A DNA stretch of 64,000 bases, from positions 4,232,553 through 4,296,552 of the forward strand of contig CM035361.1 of assembly GCA_020137815.1 (NCBI GenBank), given 5' to 3'. Origin of the DNA: Hormiphora californensis. Taxonomy: Eukaryota > Ctenophora > Tentaculata > Cydippida > Pleurobrachiidae. Each line of letters begins with the position of its first letter. Positions within the stretch are counted from its first letter, which is position 1. The notes beneath the pieces are model-generated. The model worked only from the letters and a program-made list of their open reading frames with translations, did no database searches and was not told where the DNA came from. Below are positions 1 to 11,099 of the stretch, piece by piece. The position numbers and the translations under genes are program-made.

Positions 1-263
1 AGAAAAGCGCCACTAGGGTAATAAGATACATGTCCCCTAGTCAGAATATAATATGTATATATTTCGAGAATACGTATTAAATACACGCATGAATACGTAT
101 TTACGCAGATTTGCAGGTCAACCGTTAAGAAGAAATTTAATTTCAGAGATTGTTCTTATATTGAGGGAAAACAGTTGCATTGTGCCTGAATCTCAGGTTC
201 AGGCACGACTGCTTTCCTCCATCAACTTGCTAATCTTTCTTTCTAATCTGCAGTTAGATGTGA

Positions 264-346
264 GCGTGTATTTGGTGACATAGACACCGTGCGTGACCAA
301 GATTGAGCTCACACACAGGTCTATTATATGTCACCAAAGCGTGTAT
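264..346. mobile_element. 67-bp mini-MITE with 8-bp target-site duplication, copy 1
   Basis: The termini TTGGTGACATA (from 272) and TATGTCACCAAA (to 338) are inverted. The element is flanked by the direct repeat GCGTGTAT at 264-271 and 339-346. The interior contains ACCAAGATTGAGC. The same unit occurs at 18196 and 51695 with different flanks. Superfamily is uncertain; an 8-9 bp duplication fits hAT or Mutator. Confidence 0.65.
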
Positions 347-492
347 GCACATGTTAAAAGGGAAAGCCTAGCTACTACAACTAGTCGACTGCTGCAACAG
401 AATTATACTCAGTGTGTTCAAGGTTGAAACAGCATCCTATAGGCTGATCAAGTTACACAGGATAAGACACGCGATTCTATTACTAAAGAAAC

Positions 493-755
493 TTGATGAA
501 GTCACCCATAAAACATCTAGCTGTAGCGCATATAACATTGTGTTTATGCAAAAGTATACTATCTTTTGGGTCCCATGAGTTTTATGGTGATACACACCGA
601 GGAAAACGTGCAACTACCAATTGATCTTTGGCCATGAAGCTATAAGATTAAAATAGGTACAACCATCGAATTATGGAAATCTGTTACTGTTGATGAAGTC
701 ACCCATAAAACATCTAGCTGTAGCGCATATAACATTGTGTTTATGCAAAAGTATA
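493..755. repeat. 66-bp direct repeat, two copies
   Basis: Positions 493-558 and 690-755 carry the same 66 bases, starting TTGATGAAGTCACCC and ending GCAAAAGTATA, separated by 131 bases. No coding content is seen. Confidence 0.8.
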
Positions 756-769
756 TCGTATCACACTTC

Positions 770-864
770 TAATAAGCTTCCCCGAATCATGACACGATTC
801 TGGGGATCTCATTAGCAGTTTGAGACGATACGGGATATGGAACATGATTCGGGGAAGCTTATTA
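770..864. repeat. Hairpin with 22-bp stem
   Basis: Positions 770-791 are the reverse complement of 843-864 (stem centre AAGCTTCCCCGAATC), with a 51-base loop. A degenerate third arm follows at about 868-890. Confidence 0.75.
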
Positions 865-944
865 GACGATATGAGACACGATTCTGAGGAGGTTGCTATT
901 ACTCTTTCTCTTTTTTGTCCCATCCACTAACCTGATGAATCCTT

Positions 945-1389
945 GTGTACCTACCCCCATCAACTAACCTGATGAGTCCTTGTGAAACGTCACCTCCCAG
1001 ACCTAAAAAAAGAAGAGGAATCCTGATTCCTGCTGCCTCTGCCGAGTCTGGAAAAAGGAGAAACATATCATCAGTTGAAGTCTACTACAACGAGTACCAG
1101 GAAGTTTTAGAAGACTGTGCAAGGAGATCGAGACAAACTTCAGCCAGACAGCTTCTGGGAGCAGCATCATATTCTACTTTCACGAAAATCAGACCTGACA
1201 CCTGTTGCGGAGTTGTTTATTGTGGATCCTAATAATGTACGGTGGCATTTCCGTATAACCTATCCGAATTCACTGATCTGTCTAAACATTTTCATAATAA
1301 GGAGCTGTTTAATCACCCTGAAACACTCCGTGAACTCTCTGAAGAAGGGCGTGTTTTATCATTATATCAAAAATGAACTGATTGCGTAA
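945..1389 (+). CDS. Two overlapping unrecognised open frames
   Basis: A frame at 945-1232 is basic at its start (PPRPKKRRG) and then reads like ordinary protein (SSVEVYYNEYQEVLEDC). A second frame at 1117-1389 also looks protein-like (FWEQHHILL, AELFIVDPN). If both derive from one gene, a frameshift lies near 1117-1150. I recognise no domain and see no splice sites or signal peptide. It may be a decayed transposon gene or chance; function is unknown. Confidence 0.15.
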
Positions 1390-1612
1390 TTCTGATTGAT
1401 GTATTATTGGGTTTATTATGATAATCGTTTAGATTTGTGCCCATTATGATTATCAAGTTCAATAATATGCGTGGGATGATTTGATCACTCATAAATTCAC
1501 GTCCCTCTCATATGCCCCTCTCACACTCATTAGCTATGGCTAATAGAACCTAATCAGATCACATTTCTTTTAGCCATAGTTGTATGCATCTATGGCTAAT
1601 AGAATCTTTTAG

Positions 1613-1685
1613 CCCGGTATATCGGGGTGCCCGGTATATCAGGGTGCCCGGTAATCGGGGTGCCCGGTATATCGGGGTCCGACTG
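1613..1685. mobile_element. Partial pogo-like MITE (right end only)
   Basis: Four repeats of a CCCGGTATATCGGGGT-type motif end in GGGGTCCGACTG, the right terminus of the 172-bp family found complete at 32317, 34398 and 39438. No left end or TA duplication is visible. The diagnostic triplet here (GGTATA) differs from the other copies. Confidence 0.6.
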
Positions 1686-1841
1686 CTCACTGCATGCAGT
1701 ACTACTTATGACACTTAAAGGTTGCTATAGACTAGAACAAATTAAACAAGTTAGTTTTGGTTGAACAATTAATGTTTGATAACGTGAACGTGTCATCTTG
1801 TCAGCAAAAGAAATGAAATATTATACCAGCGGGCTCGCAGG

Positions 1842-2682
1842 CCCACCTCTCTCAACTCAGGCCCCTCTCTCAACTCAGGCCCCTCTCTCAACTCAGGCCC
1901 CTCTCTCAACTCAGGCCCACCTCTCAACTCAGGCCCACCTCTCTCAACTCAGGCCCTTCTCTCAACTCAGGCCCCTCTCTCTCAACTCAGGCCCCTCTCT
2001 CTCAACTCAGGCCCCTCTCTCAACTCAGGCCCACCTCTCTCAACTCAGGCCCCTCTCTCTCTTAACTCAGGCCCCTCTCTCAACTCAGGCCCCTCTCTCA
2101 ACTCAGGCCCCTCTCTCAACTCAGGCCCCTCTCTCAACTCAGGCCCCTCTCTCAACTCAGGCCCCTCTCTCAACTCAGGCCCCTCTCTCAACTCAGGCCC
2201 CTCTCTCAACTCAGGCCCCTCTCTCAACTCAGGCCCCTCTCTCAACTCAGGCCCCTCTCTCAACTCAGGCCCCTCTCTCAACTCAGGCCCCTCTCTCAAC
2301 TCAGGCCCCTCTCTCAACTCAGGCCCCTCTCTCAACTCAGGCCCCTCTCTCAACTCAGGCCCCTCTCTCAACTCAGGCCCCTCTCTCAACTCAGGCCCCT
2401 CTCTCAACTCAGGCCCCTCTCTCAACTCAGGCCCCTCTCTCAACTCAGGCCCCTCTCTCAACTCAGGCCCCTCTCTCAACTCAGGCCCTTCTCTCAACTC
2501 AGGCCCCTCTCTCAACTCAGGCCCCTCTCTCAACTCAGGCCCCTCTCTCTCAACTCAGGCCCCTCACTCAACTCAGGCCCCTCTCTCAACTCAGGCCCCT
2601 CTCTCAACTCAGGCCCCTCTCTCAACTCAGGCCCCTCTCTCTCTCAACTCAGGCCCTTCTCTCAACTCAGGCCCTCGAAACC
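1842..2682. repeat. 18-bp minisatellite (CTCTCAACTCAGGCCCCT)
   Basis: About 46 copies. Most are 18 bp, but several 20-bp units carry an extra CT, which breaks any reading frame. The long frames on both strands (LSTQAP and ELREGP repeats) are consequences of the 18-bp period. Confidence 0.95.
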
Positions 2683-2861
2683 TAAGCATTGGATCCATTC
2701 GAAAATATATGGAATCAAATGGAAAAATAGCTATTCTTAGATTGCCTGAGGCAGCAAAAACAATTTTCAGCATCATCACAAACTCAGTAGACTCTCTATA
2801 TATATATATCCAAATATAGTTTCTTTTCCTCGCACGTCCTACGCAGACTTGAGTGTGGACC

Positions 2862-4172
2862 TTAAGGGTACACCTGGCGTTTTTCATCATCGAGTGCCCA
2901 ACCAAATGACTTCACCAGGGTTTAGGCCATACAAAATGGACCTCAAATATGCAATTTTAGCCCTAAAGTCGAATTCATATTTTTGCTACAGCCTATTTTC
3001 AAAGTGGCGTTTTTTCAATTTTTGGTGGAATTTTTAACCTCAGGACCACTTTTTTTGAGATAGAAACATTAAATTCTTGGAATTTGAAGAGAATATAAAG
3101 GTAAATAAGCCCAAAGAAGGATTTTTGAAATGGAGCTAATTTATGGCCATGAGAACGGTTTACTTTTTTGCTTCTTTGACACGCTGGCTGAGAATGTTCC
3201 CATGCTTCATTAGAGATGAAAATCGGGAAATAGTTGCTCAAAACGATTATCTATGTGGCCCAAAAATTTTGGAACTTTCCCGTCAAAGATGTGGTGTACA
3301 GAGCTTGTTTTGTGAAACCCATCTTTTTGAAAAAGAGGGAAATTCCCTGTATCTCAAAAACGGATGATCGTAGAGACCTGCGACCAAGCTTAATCGATTC
3401 AGAAGGTCCGATTTTGGGGGGGTCTTCTGAGAGACATTTTGCTCCTACTCCAACCGTTTTTGCTGTAATTGCGAAAAAGCTATCAGCAAGTAAGGGGGAA
3501 ATCAGCCCGAAGCAGGCTACTGGAATTTAGTTGTTCCCCCTTTTCATAGAATTGGTTTTTTGCAAGTACAGCAAAAACGGTTGGAGTAGGAGCAAAATGT
3601 CTCTCAGAAGACCCCCCCAAAATCGGACCTTCTGAATCGATTAAGCTTGGTCGCAGGTCTCTACGATCATCCGTTTTTGAGATACAGGGAATCTCCCTCT
3701 TTTTCAAAAAGATGGGTTTCACAAAACAAGCTCTGTACACCACATCTTTCGTGGGAAAGTTCCAAAATTTTTGGGCCACATAGATAATCGTTTTGAGCAA
3801 CTATTTCCAGATTTTCATCTCTAATGAAGCATGGGAACATTCTCAGCCAGCGTGTCAAAGAAGCAAAAAAGTAAACCGTTCTCATGGCCATAAATTAGCT
3901 CCATTTCAAAAATCCTTCTTTGGGCTTATTTACCTTTATATTCTCTTCAAATTCCAAGAATTTAATGTTTCTATCTCAAAAAAAGTGGTCCTGAGGTTAA
4001 AAATTCCACCAAAAATTGAAAAAACGCCACTTTGAAAATAGGCTGTAGCAAAAATATGAATTCAACTTTAGGGCTAAAATTGCATATTTGAGGTCCATTT
4101 TGTATGGCCTAAACCCTGGTGAAGTCATTTGGTTGGGCACTCGATGATGAAAAACGCCAGGTGTACCCTTAA
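2862..4172. mobile_element. 1.3-kb palindromic foldback element flanked by TTAA
   Basis: The left arm (2862 to about 3477) and right arm (about 3556 to 4172) are nearly perfect reverse complements around a spacer of about 78 bp. The ends read TTAAGGGTACACCTGG and its complement. TTAA at both edges suggests a TTAA-targeting (piggyBac-type) non-autonomous element, although piggyBac ends usually read TTAACCC, so class is uncertain. The frames inside mirror each other and none resembles a transposase. Confidence 0.75.
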
Positions 4173-4387
4173 ATACACTGTAAAACACTATCGCTTATCT
4201 AGTTTCTCTCTCTCGCCTAGTATCCTACAATTTATATACTAATGTCCCTCTTCCAGCTCCCGTTAACGCTGTTTTCTTCCCGGCCCCTGTTGCTCCAGTT
4301 CACTTCTCAATCTGTTTCCTTCAGGTACAGCTCCTGACCGGCAGTCCTCTTCTTTCACAGATCCTTCGTCATGACGTCGTGTAGTGG

Positions 4388-7300
4388 TTAACCAGTCTCT
4401 TCGTCACTCTCTGTGTAATCGAACGGTGTTGTATCACCTGCACTGAATTCATCTTCCATGGGTGTTAAGATTTCAGGATCGCGGAGTATGATTTTAGGAT
4501 CGCGGAGTATGATTTCAGGATCGGGCATGATTTCAGGATCGGGCATGATTTCTGGATGATCGGATATGATTTCAGGATGATCGGATATGATTTCAGGACC
4601 GGGCATGATTTCAGGATGATCGGGTATGATTTCAGGAACGGGCATGATTTCAGGATGATCGGGTATGATTTCATGATCGGGTATGATTTCAGGGCCGGGT
4701 ATGATTTCAGGACCGGGCATGATTTCAGGATGATCGGGTATGATTTCAGGACCGGGTATGATTTCAAGATGATCGGGTATGATTTCAGGATGATCAGGTA
4801 TGATTTCAGGATGATCGGGTATGATTTCAGGATGATCGGGTATGATTTCAGGACCGGGTATGATTTCAGGATGATCGGGCATGATTTCAGGATGATCGGG
4901 TATGATTTCAGGATGATCGGGCATGATTTCAGGGCCGGGTATGATTTCAGGATCGGGTATGATTTCATGATCGGGTATGATTTCAGGACCGGGCATGATT
5001 TCAGGATCGGCCATGATTTCAGGATCGGGCATGATTTCAGAATCGGGCATGATTTCAGGATGATCGGGTATGATTTCAGGATGATCGGGTATGATTTCTG
5101 GACCGGGCATGATTTCTGAACCGGGCATGATTTCAGGATGATCGGGTATGATTTCAGGATGATCGGGCATGATTTCAGGATCGGGTATGATTTCAGGATG
5201 ATCGGGCATGATTTCAGGGCCGGGTATGATTTCAGGATCGGGTATGATTTCATGATCGGGTATGATTTCAGGACCGGGCATGATTTCAGGATCGGCCATG
5301 ATTTCAGGATCGGGCATGATTTCAGAATCGGGCATGATTTCAGGATGATCGGGTATGATTTCAGGATGATCGGGTATGATTTCTGGACCGGGCATGATTT
5401 CAGGATCGGGTATGATTTCAAAATCAGATATGATTTCTGAACCGGGCATGATTTCAGGATGATCGGGTATGATTTCAGGATGATCGGGCATGATTTCAGG
5501 ATCGGGTATGATTTCAGGATGATCGGGCATGATTTCAGGATGATCGGGCATGATTTCAGGATCGGGCATGATTTCAGGATCGGGTATGATTTCAGGACCG
5601 GGCATGATTTCATTATCTTCTTGTGCACTGATTCCTCCACCTGCCTCATCTTGCTTCATCGGCCGGGTACACCTCTTAGTGATACTATTACTAAGAGGTG
5701 TATTACTAATAGGGCTGGATTCTGCACCCTCTTCAGAACTCTTGCTAGGAGGTATCATACCGACATTGTTACCAGACCTCCCACTTCTCCTTCTAGACCC
5801 AAGCCTCGCCATCTCAATATCCGCAGGGATCTCCCCGACTGACCCTGTAACTGTCGACCTCCGGCGTATGCGTGGAAAACTCGCAAAACCTCTAGCGCAC
5901 AACTTCCGAACTAAGAACCTACCCTTTTTCAACATGTCGCTGTATATAAGGGGGTTTAAGACCTGAGTTAACGGGGAGGACGATGACGGAGATGTAACCG
6001 TAGGTTGACGTGGCATCCTAACACCCCTCCCAGGTGAAGACAGCAGATGATACAAAATGGAACCCAGGAAAGGAAATCCGTTCCGATTATCAGGGTTACC
6101 TTCCGGTCGATTTTCTGTTGCCGTTTCATAAGTTTCTCCAGATGTACTGCCCGTGAGTTTGGGCCCCCAGCTGCCCTCTTGCTCCGAACTTGGAACTGTG
6201 CCAGACTCTGGCTACTCTGGAACCGGATTGCTATGTAACACCCAGCGATGACTCCCATACATGTCACGTTTATACTCATCAGAAGAGCTGCGAGGGGCAT
6301 CTGGGGATCAGATGGTGTTACGAGGTACTTGAACATGCAGACACCCGCGTTGCCATAGAAACTAACCGTTGAACTCATGGCACTCCATTCGTAGTATTGG
6401 TTGGTGAACATGCCCTGTATCAGAGTTACGAGGTTGTCCCACCTCAGGTCCTCTGTACTCCGAAGGATTCTCCCGTAGTACCCTTCGATTACCCGCATGT
6501 GTTCCCGTTTAGAGACTACCCCGGTGAAGAATCGAACTGCGGGGTCCCAAACCTTACCATTCACAAACGTCTCCTCAAGGACTTTGACAATCGGCACCAC
6601 TGCGATGAGCACTGCGCTGCTGAGGATGAAACTGATGATAATCAACGTTTTCACGATCCGTTTCAGATTGACATCCCGTCTCTCCCGAATCCCCTGGCAT
6701 ATTCTAATGGCGCGGGTGACACTTAGCACTGTCATGGCGAAGATGGAGATCTCCGTGGCGGTAGTGTTTAGGACACCCAGGGCTGTGCACATCTTCCCAG
6801 ATAGCCAGGACATTCGGAGGGAGCAGAAGGAATCACCGAACACGAACTGGTCGTACAGTGATAAGATGAGGAGGTAGACTCCCGTGACGAGGTCACCCAG
6901 GGAGATCACACAAATCAGGATGGTGTTTTCGAATCCTACCATGGATTTGATTTTGCATAGCTTGATCAGGTTTTTCCGGATGGACATTGAGTTAAGAAGA
7001 GTCGCTATTGTCCCGAATAGTATAGCACATACTTTTAGTACTTTCGATTCCAGAAGTTCTTTTCCGCATTTCTCATTGCACTCGTCAGACAGGTCACCGC
7101 AGTCAAACTGGCCATCGCACACGGAAGAAATGGCCACAAACCGACGTCCATCAGAGCACTCAAAGTTATTCTCACATCTCCTTTCATCGCTTCCATCTTT
7201 ACAGTTGGAGACGAGGTCGCACACCGCACCGTAGGGAACACAATCCCCGTCTCCACATTGAAACACCTCCTGTGTGTACTCTCCCCTGTTCGGCAGGGCA

Positions 7301-9735
7301 AAAGTCAGTTGACCCGACTCGTGGATGGTATAGACTCGATTCCAAAACTTGCCAGCACAACTATTATGTGGAACAGAGGTGGTAAGGTCAAGGGGACATG
7401 AGGCGTCAATACAGCCGTCCAGACAAGCTGCTAGGATGAATGCATAGCCGTATAAATGCCGACATGATTGTTGGCGTTTTGGAAGTGTCACCATGGCAAC
7501 CGATTCCAGCCCAAATGTGGTTCCCTCCATCTTCAGCCCGGTCTTTGTCGTACACCCTCCCATCTCCCGTTGGAGATTCTCCAATCCTGGCTGACAGAAT
7601 CCCATGGTGATGGTCTTCTTCTTGTTGCCCCGGGTAACGGGACTCTGTTTAGGTTCCCACCCACATATCTGGTTTTCCCTGTGACACGTATCCCTTCCAT
7701 CGCACATCTGATCCCCCGCTATGTAGGGAGCACCGCCGAACTGGCACACAAACACATCCTGACAGATGGTGACGTCTGTGACAACCCTGCTAGTCCGATC
7801 ATCACCACACCTCTTCCACAGACCCTCTCTCTCATCTTCTCCCCCTTGACAGTCCTCCACTCCATCTCCCACCCAATTGAGGGGTATCTTCAGAGGTTTC
7901 ATCCCGGTAACAGGACGGTACTTTCTCAAACAAACCTGCAGGGAGAACAATCGGAGATGGTGAAAAGAAGCATGCACTGGTTGTTGGTAATTTTTTCCCT
8001 AATAAAGGTCGTGCGACCATTTCGGTAGACTGGTAAATGTTAACCAGATCTGTGAGAATTTCGCACGTTTTTGCCCATAACTCAGCCATTTCTTGACCAA
8101 TTTCCAAAATCTAGATTAATCTAGATTAATCTAGATTAATCTTTGGCTCATTGGAAAGAGGACATAAAGATCTCTCAAATGAGCTCAAGAAAATGAAAAT
8201 TGGCGCAAATTGCGCGGCGTGGTGGCGAAAACGCGCATTTTAGCGCCATAACGCCGCGCATTTTGTGCCGTTTTTAGTTTTATTGGGCTCATTTGAAAGA
8301 AATCAATGTCCTCTTTCCAACGCGCCCAAGATTTTGCAAATTGGTCAAGAAATGAGTTATAGACAAAAACGTGGTTTTGCACGTACGTTTTCTCTCAGAT
8401 CAGTTAACATTTACCGCCTACCGACCATTTCTGGTGAAAATGAGCGCATTTACGAACATTATTAATGCGTCCATACTCAACAATATGCGCGCATTTTCGC
8501 TTGAAGAGCCCATAAATGCGCCCATTTTCGCTGAAAATCAACATGGGCGCATTAATGCTCGTAAATGGGCCCATTTTCACCAGAAATGGTTGCACGACCT
8601 TGTTGCGTTTTCACTGTTCTTGTGGTGTTTTAGAATTTTGCTGGGGCCGCCATGATTGCCAAAGCTTTTCTACCTACGTACCCCGTTGATTCTCTAAACA
8701 GCTTATACAATTCTACAATTATCACATGATTCTACATGTTATTCAGGGGGATTTCCCTTGATGTTTATCATATAGCGCTCTACCACTACCAACCTCCGTA
8801 TTCTTTACCCCGACATAAGAGACGAAGAGTGAGAGGGGGAGAGAGACATAGAGACGGGTGGGGGGCTGTTGTAGGACTTAACAATATGGGCTTTCTAGTA
8901 TGGTATAAAACCCGACCAAAGGGAGGGGTTTATACTTTCTATAAGCAAAGTTTTATTGATTATAAGTTTTAGCGGCAAAAACGTCATTGCTTTTTATAGC
9001 GGGCGCGGTATATCAGACCATGGACCATAGAAAGTCTTGATATTAGAGCCTTTATATATATTTAAAGTTCGACGCATATACCTTGTAGTGAGAAACTCGG
9101 CAGTTATCTTCATCTTCCCCGTGGGTGCAATCCTCCCTCCCATCGCACAGTTGATGTTTATGGACCAAGCAAGCGGGGGTAACTGCGATGCACAGCTTGT
9201 CCATGGAGTCGTCACAGAGACCCTTAAAAAAGGGCTTGCAAACGATAGTAGAAGATACATTCGATGGAAATCCGTCTATTGGGCAGACAACCCCCACCCT
9301 TCTGGGGTCTGAACAGTTGGTTTGATCCCGGAAATCCTCGCAGTAAGGCATGTACTGGTAAGGGCCCTCGGAGAAGGTTTGGTAGTCTACATTCAGGAAT
9401 AGAGCGATTTGGGTACTTGTTCGAATCACCGCACACCTATGATGATGTCTCAATTTGAATCCCGGGATTATACAAATACAAATAACCATGAACGATTAAA
9501 TGGTCAACTTGAAATAATTTTTTGTTGTTGATAACTCTAAAATAATTTTTCGGTGCTTACCTGGTGTATTCAAATATCGGTAGTCGAATGAGTGTCTTTT
9601 CTTCCCGTTTGTAATATGAACTCAAGCATTTCGGGTATTCCGTGATTTTCGAGCATTCAGACTTTGTGCGCTTGCAGGAATCCGCTATATCCTCGAATTC
9701 TTGGGAGAAGGGATTGTTAATCTCTACTTTCCCAC
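4388..9735 (-). CDS. LDLa-domain rhodopsin-like GPCR (GRL101/relaxin-receptor-like), 5' incomplete
   Basis: Probable cell-surface receptor coupling an LDLa-bearing ectodomain to G proteins; ligand unknown. Three exons are supported. The first is 9735-9561 (donor CAG|GTAAGC, phase 2). The second is 9436-9082, with one LDLa (CDGREDC, DEDNC) and donor AAG|GTATAT. The third is 7935-4388, with acceptor TCCCTGCAG. Exon 3 holds two more LDLa modules (CDLVSNCKDGSDE; CDGQFDCGDLSDEC), then TM1-TM6 over about 7044-6043. TM3 ends in a DRY-like TRA, and TM6 carries TDFLSWVPF, typical of this family. TM7 is interrupted by two apparent +1 indels (6016-6017 and about 5950-5957), beyond which the NPLIY motif follows in another frame. 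The tail contains a giant acidic repeat and ends in a normal acidic C-terminus, DYTESDEETG. The signal-peptide exon was not found. Alternatives are a recent pseudogene, or homopolymer assembly errors in a working gene. Confidence 0.8.
4468..5612 (-). repeat. Coding minisatellite in the GPCR tail (PEI[MI]P[DG] units)
   Basis: About 60 units of 18 bp (EIMPDP) or 21 bp (EIMPDHP) run in the receptor's frame. Every length change I can see is a multiple of three, so the frame survives to the non-repeat C-terminus. Higher-order blocks of about 330 bp are duplicated within the array (compare 4911-5110 with 5205-5400). Confidence 0.9.
8002..8607. mobile_element. Composite foldback element in the GPCR intron
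   Basis: The ends AAGGTCGTGCGACCATTTC and AAATGGTTGCACGACCTT are inverted. An inner stem joins about 8425 to about 8589 (CCATTTCTGGTGAAAATG). The interior holds the dispersed motif CATAACTCAGCCATTTCTTG in both orientations. It sits between receptor exons 2 and 3. No protein is encoded. Confidence 0.55.
8603..8935 (+). repeat. Dispersed repeat R, copy 1
   Basis: Shares GGCCGCCATGAT, the CCCCGTTGATTCTCTA block, TTCCCTTGATGTTTATCA and the CCTCCGTATTCTTTACCCCG block with copies at 9961-10640 and, inverted, at 36190-37070. It ends near GGGCTTTCTAGT. No coding capacity is recognised. Confidence 0.7.
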
Positions 9736-9792
9736 CTAGCATCCCGGAAAATCAGGGTCCGAAATGCCAGCAATTTTACTCGAGGCTTGATA

Positions 9793-11099
9793 CGAAAACG
9801 AAAGTTGGAATAATGTCTAAACCAATTGTTTGTTACATTAACCTTGGTGTCCAATTAAAAGTTTGGCGAAAAGATGACGTCTCAATGTTGTGTTTGAAAT
9901 TCATTCATAACTAGGAACGCGCATGCACGTGCAAGCTTCAAACACAAGTTAGAAGCATGGGACCTTCACAATTCTACGGATCTTTATCACCTGATTCTAC
10001 ATGTAATTCAGCGGAATTTCCCTTGATGTTTATCACCAGCGCTCTAGCACTACCAACCTCCGTATTCTTTACCCCGACATGGAGAGACGAAGAGTAAGAG
10101 GGGGACATAGAGACGGGTGGGTGGGGGGGGGGCTGTTGTAAGACTACATTGGGTATTCTACATGGTATACAGGAATACAACGGGCTTTCTAGTCTATATT
10201 ATAAAGTACAAATGAACGTCGTGGTGAGGAGTATGATGTAGTATCCCACGTGCAAATAGTGGGGGTTGCCAAGGAGGTGGCTTGGGAGGGGTATTGGAGA
10301 TTGTGGGGGGATACTGCACGTGCATGTTATTGTTTGTTTGTTGCGTGTTCCTATGTTGTTCCTGTGGTGTTTTGGGATCTACTGCTGAGGCCGCCATGAT
10401 AACCAAAGCCTTCCTACAGCTACCTATGTGCCCCGTTGATTCTCTACACAGCTACAATTCTACGGATCTTTATCACCTGATTCTACATGTAATTCAGCGG
10501 AATTTCCCTTGATGTTTATCATCAGCGCTCTAGCACTACCAACCTCCGTATTCTTTACCCCGACATGAGAGACAAAGTGTAAGAGGGGCATAGAGACGGT
10601 TGGGGGGGGGGGCTATTGTAGGACTTCAATGGGCTTTCTAGTAGAACAAATCCTTGTGTTTTAGTAGCACTAAATTGCGCGCCACATTGCGGAATTGCGC
10701 GCCACACATTTCCTGAAAACGTGTCAACAAAGTGGTTTATGAAGGAGCAGGTTGTTGTTGTGTGCGCGGCTTTAGTTGCTACATGTTGCCCCTCGCAACC
10801 TGAAACGGGACAAGAGAGTTTACTTGCTACAAATAGTCACTATATCCGTTTAGATTCCTAAACCCCTATGCCTTTTTGCAAAATGCAGGGCGGGGAAAAA
10901 ATTACGTGTTTAGCTTATTTTGAAGGTTTTTTATTGATTGTTCAGTAAGTAAAGAGGCACCACAGACACTCACTGTACTGAAGTTTCTACCGACAGTATG
11001 TGGTGCGACGTAACTGGAGTTCGCACCGGTGCTGTATGCGGTCCCCCCAAGGAATGTAACAAACAATTGGTTTAGATATTATTCCAACTTTCTTTTTCG
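9793..11099. repeat. 47-bp inverted repeat pair 1.2 kb apart
   Basis: 9793-9839 is repeated in reverse complement at 11053-11099 with about two mismatches (core GTTGGAATAAT, AAACCAATTGTTTGTTACATT in part). It may mark the ends of an older element into which R repeats inserted. No target duplication is identified. Confidence 0.55.
9961..10640 (+). repeat. Dispersed repeat R, two adjacent copies (first partial)
   Basis: 9961-10200 is a partial copy and about 10231-10640 a fuller one, with an internal TATATTATAAAG. Purine-rich G runs differ in length between copies. The termini resemble TTTATAATATAGA ends of Helentron-like elements, but no Helitron protein is present. Confidence 0.65.

Noticed and set aside
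929-990. Hammerhead-ribozyme-like CTGATGAGTCC..GAAAC, with a nearby second CTGATGA
   Set aside because: The stem II complement (GGAC) is missing, and no stem I or III could be paired. Probably a short tandem duplication.
1798-2685. LSTQAP / ELREGP repeat protein
   Set aside because: 18-bp minisatellite with 20-bp units that shift frame; no flanking protein sequence, unlike the GPCR tail array.
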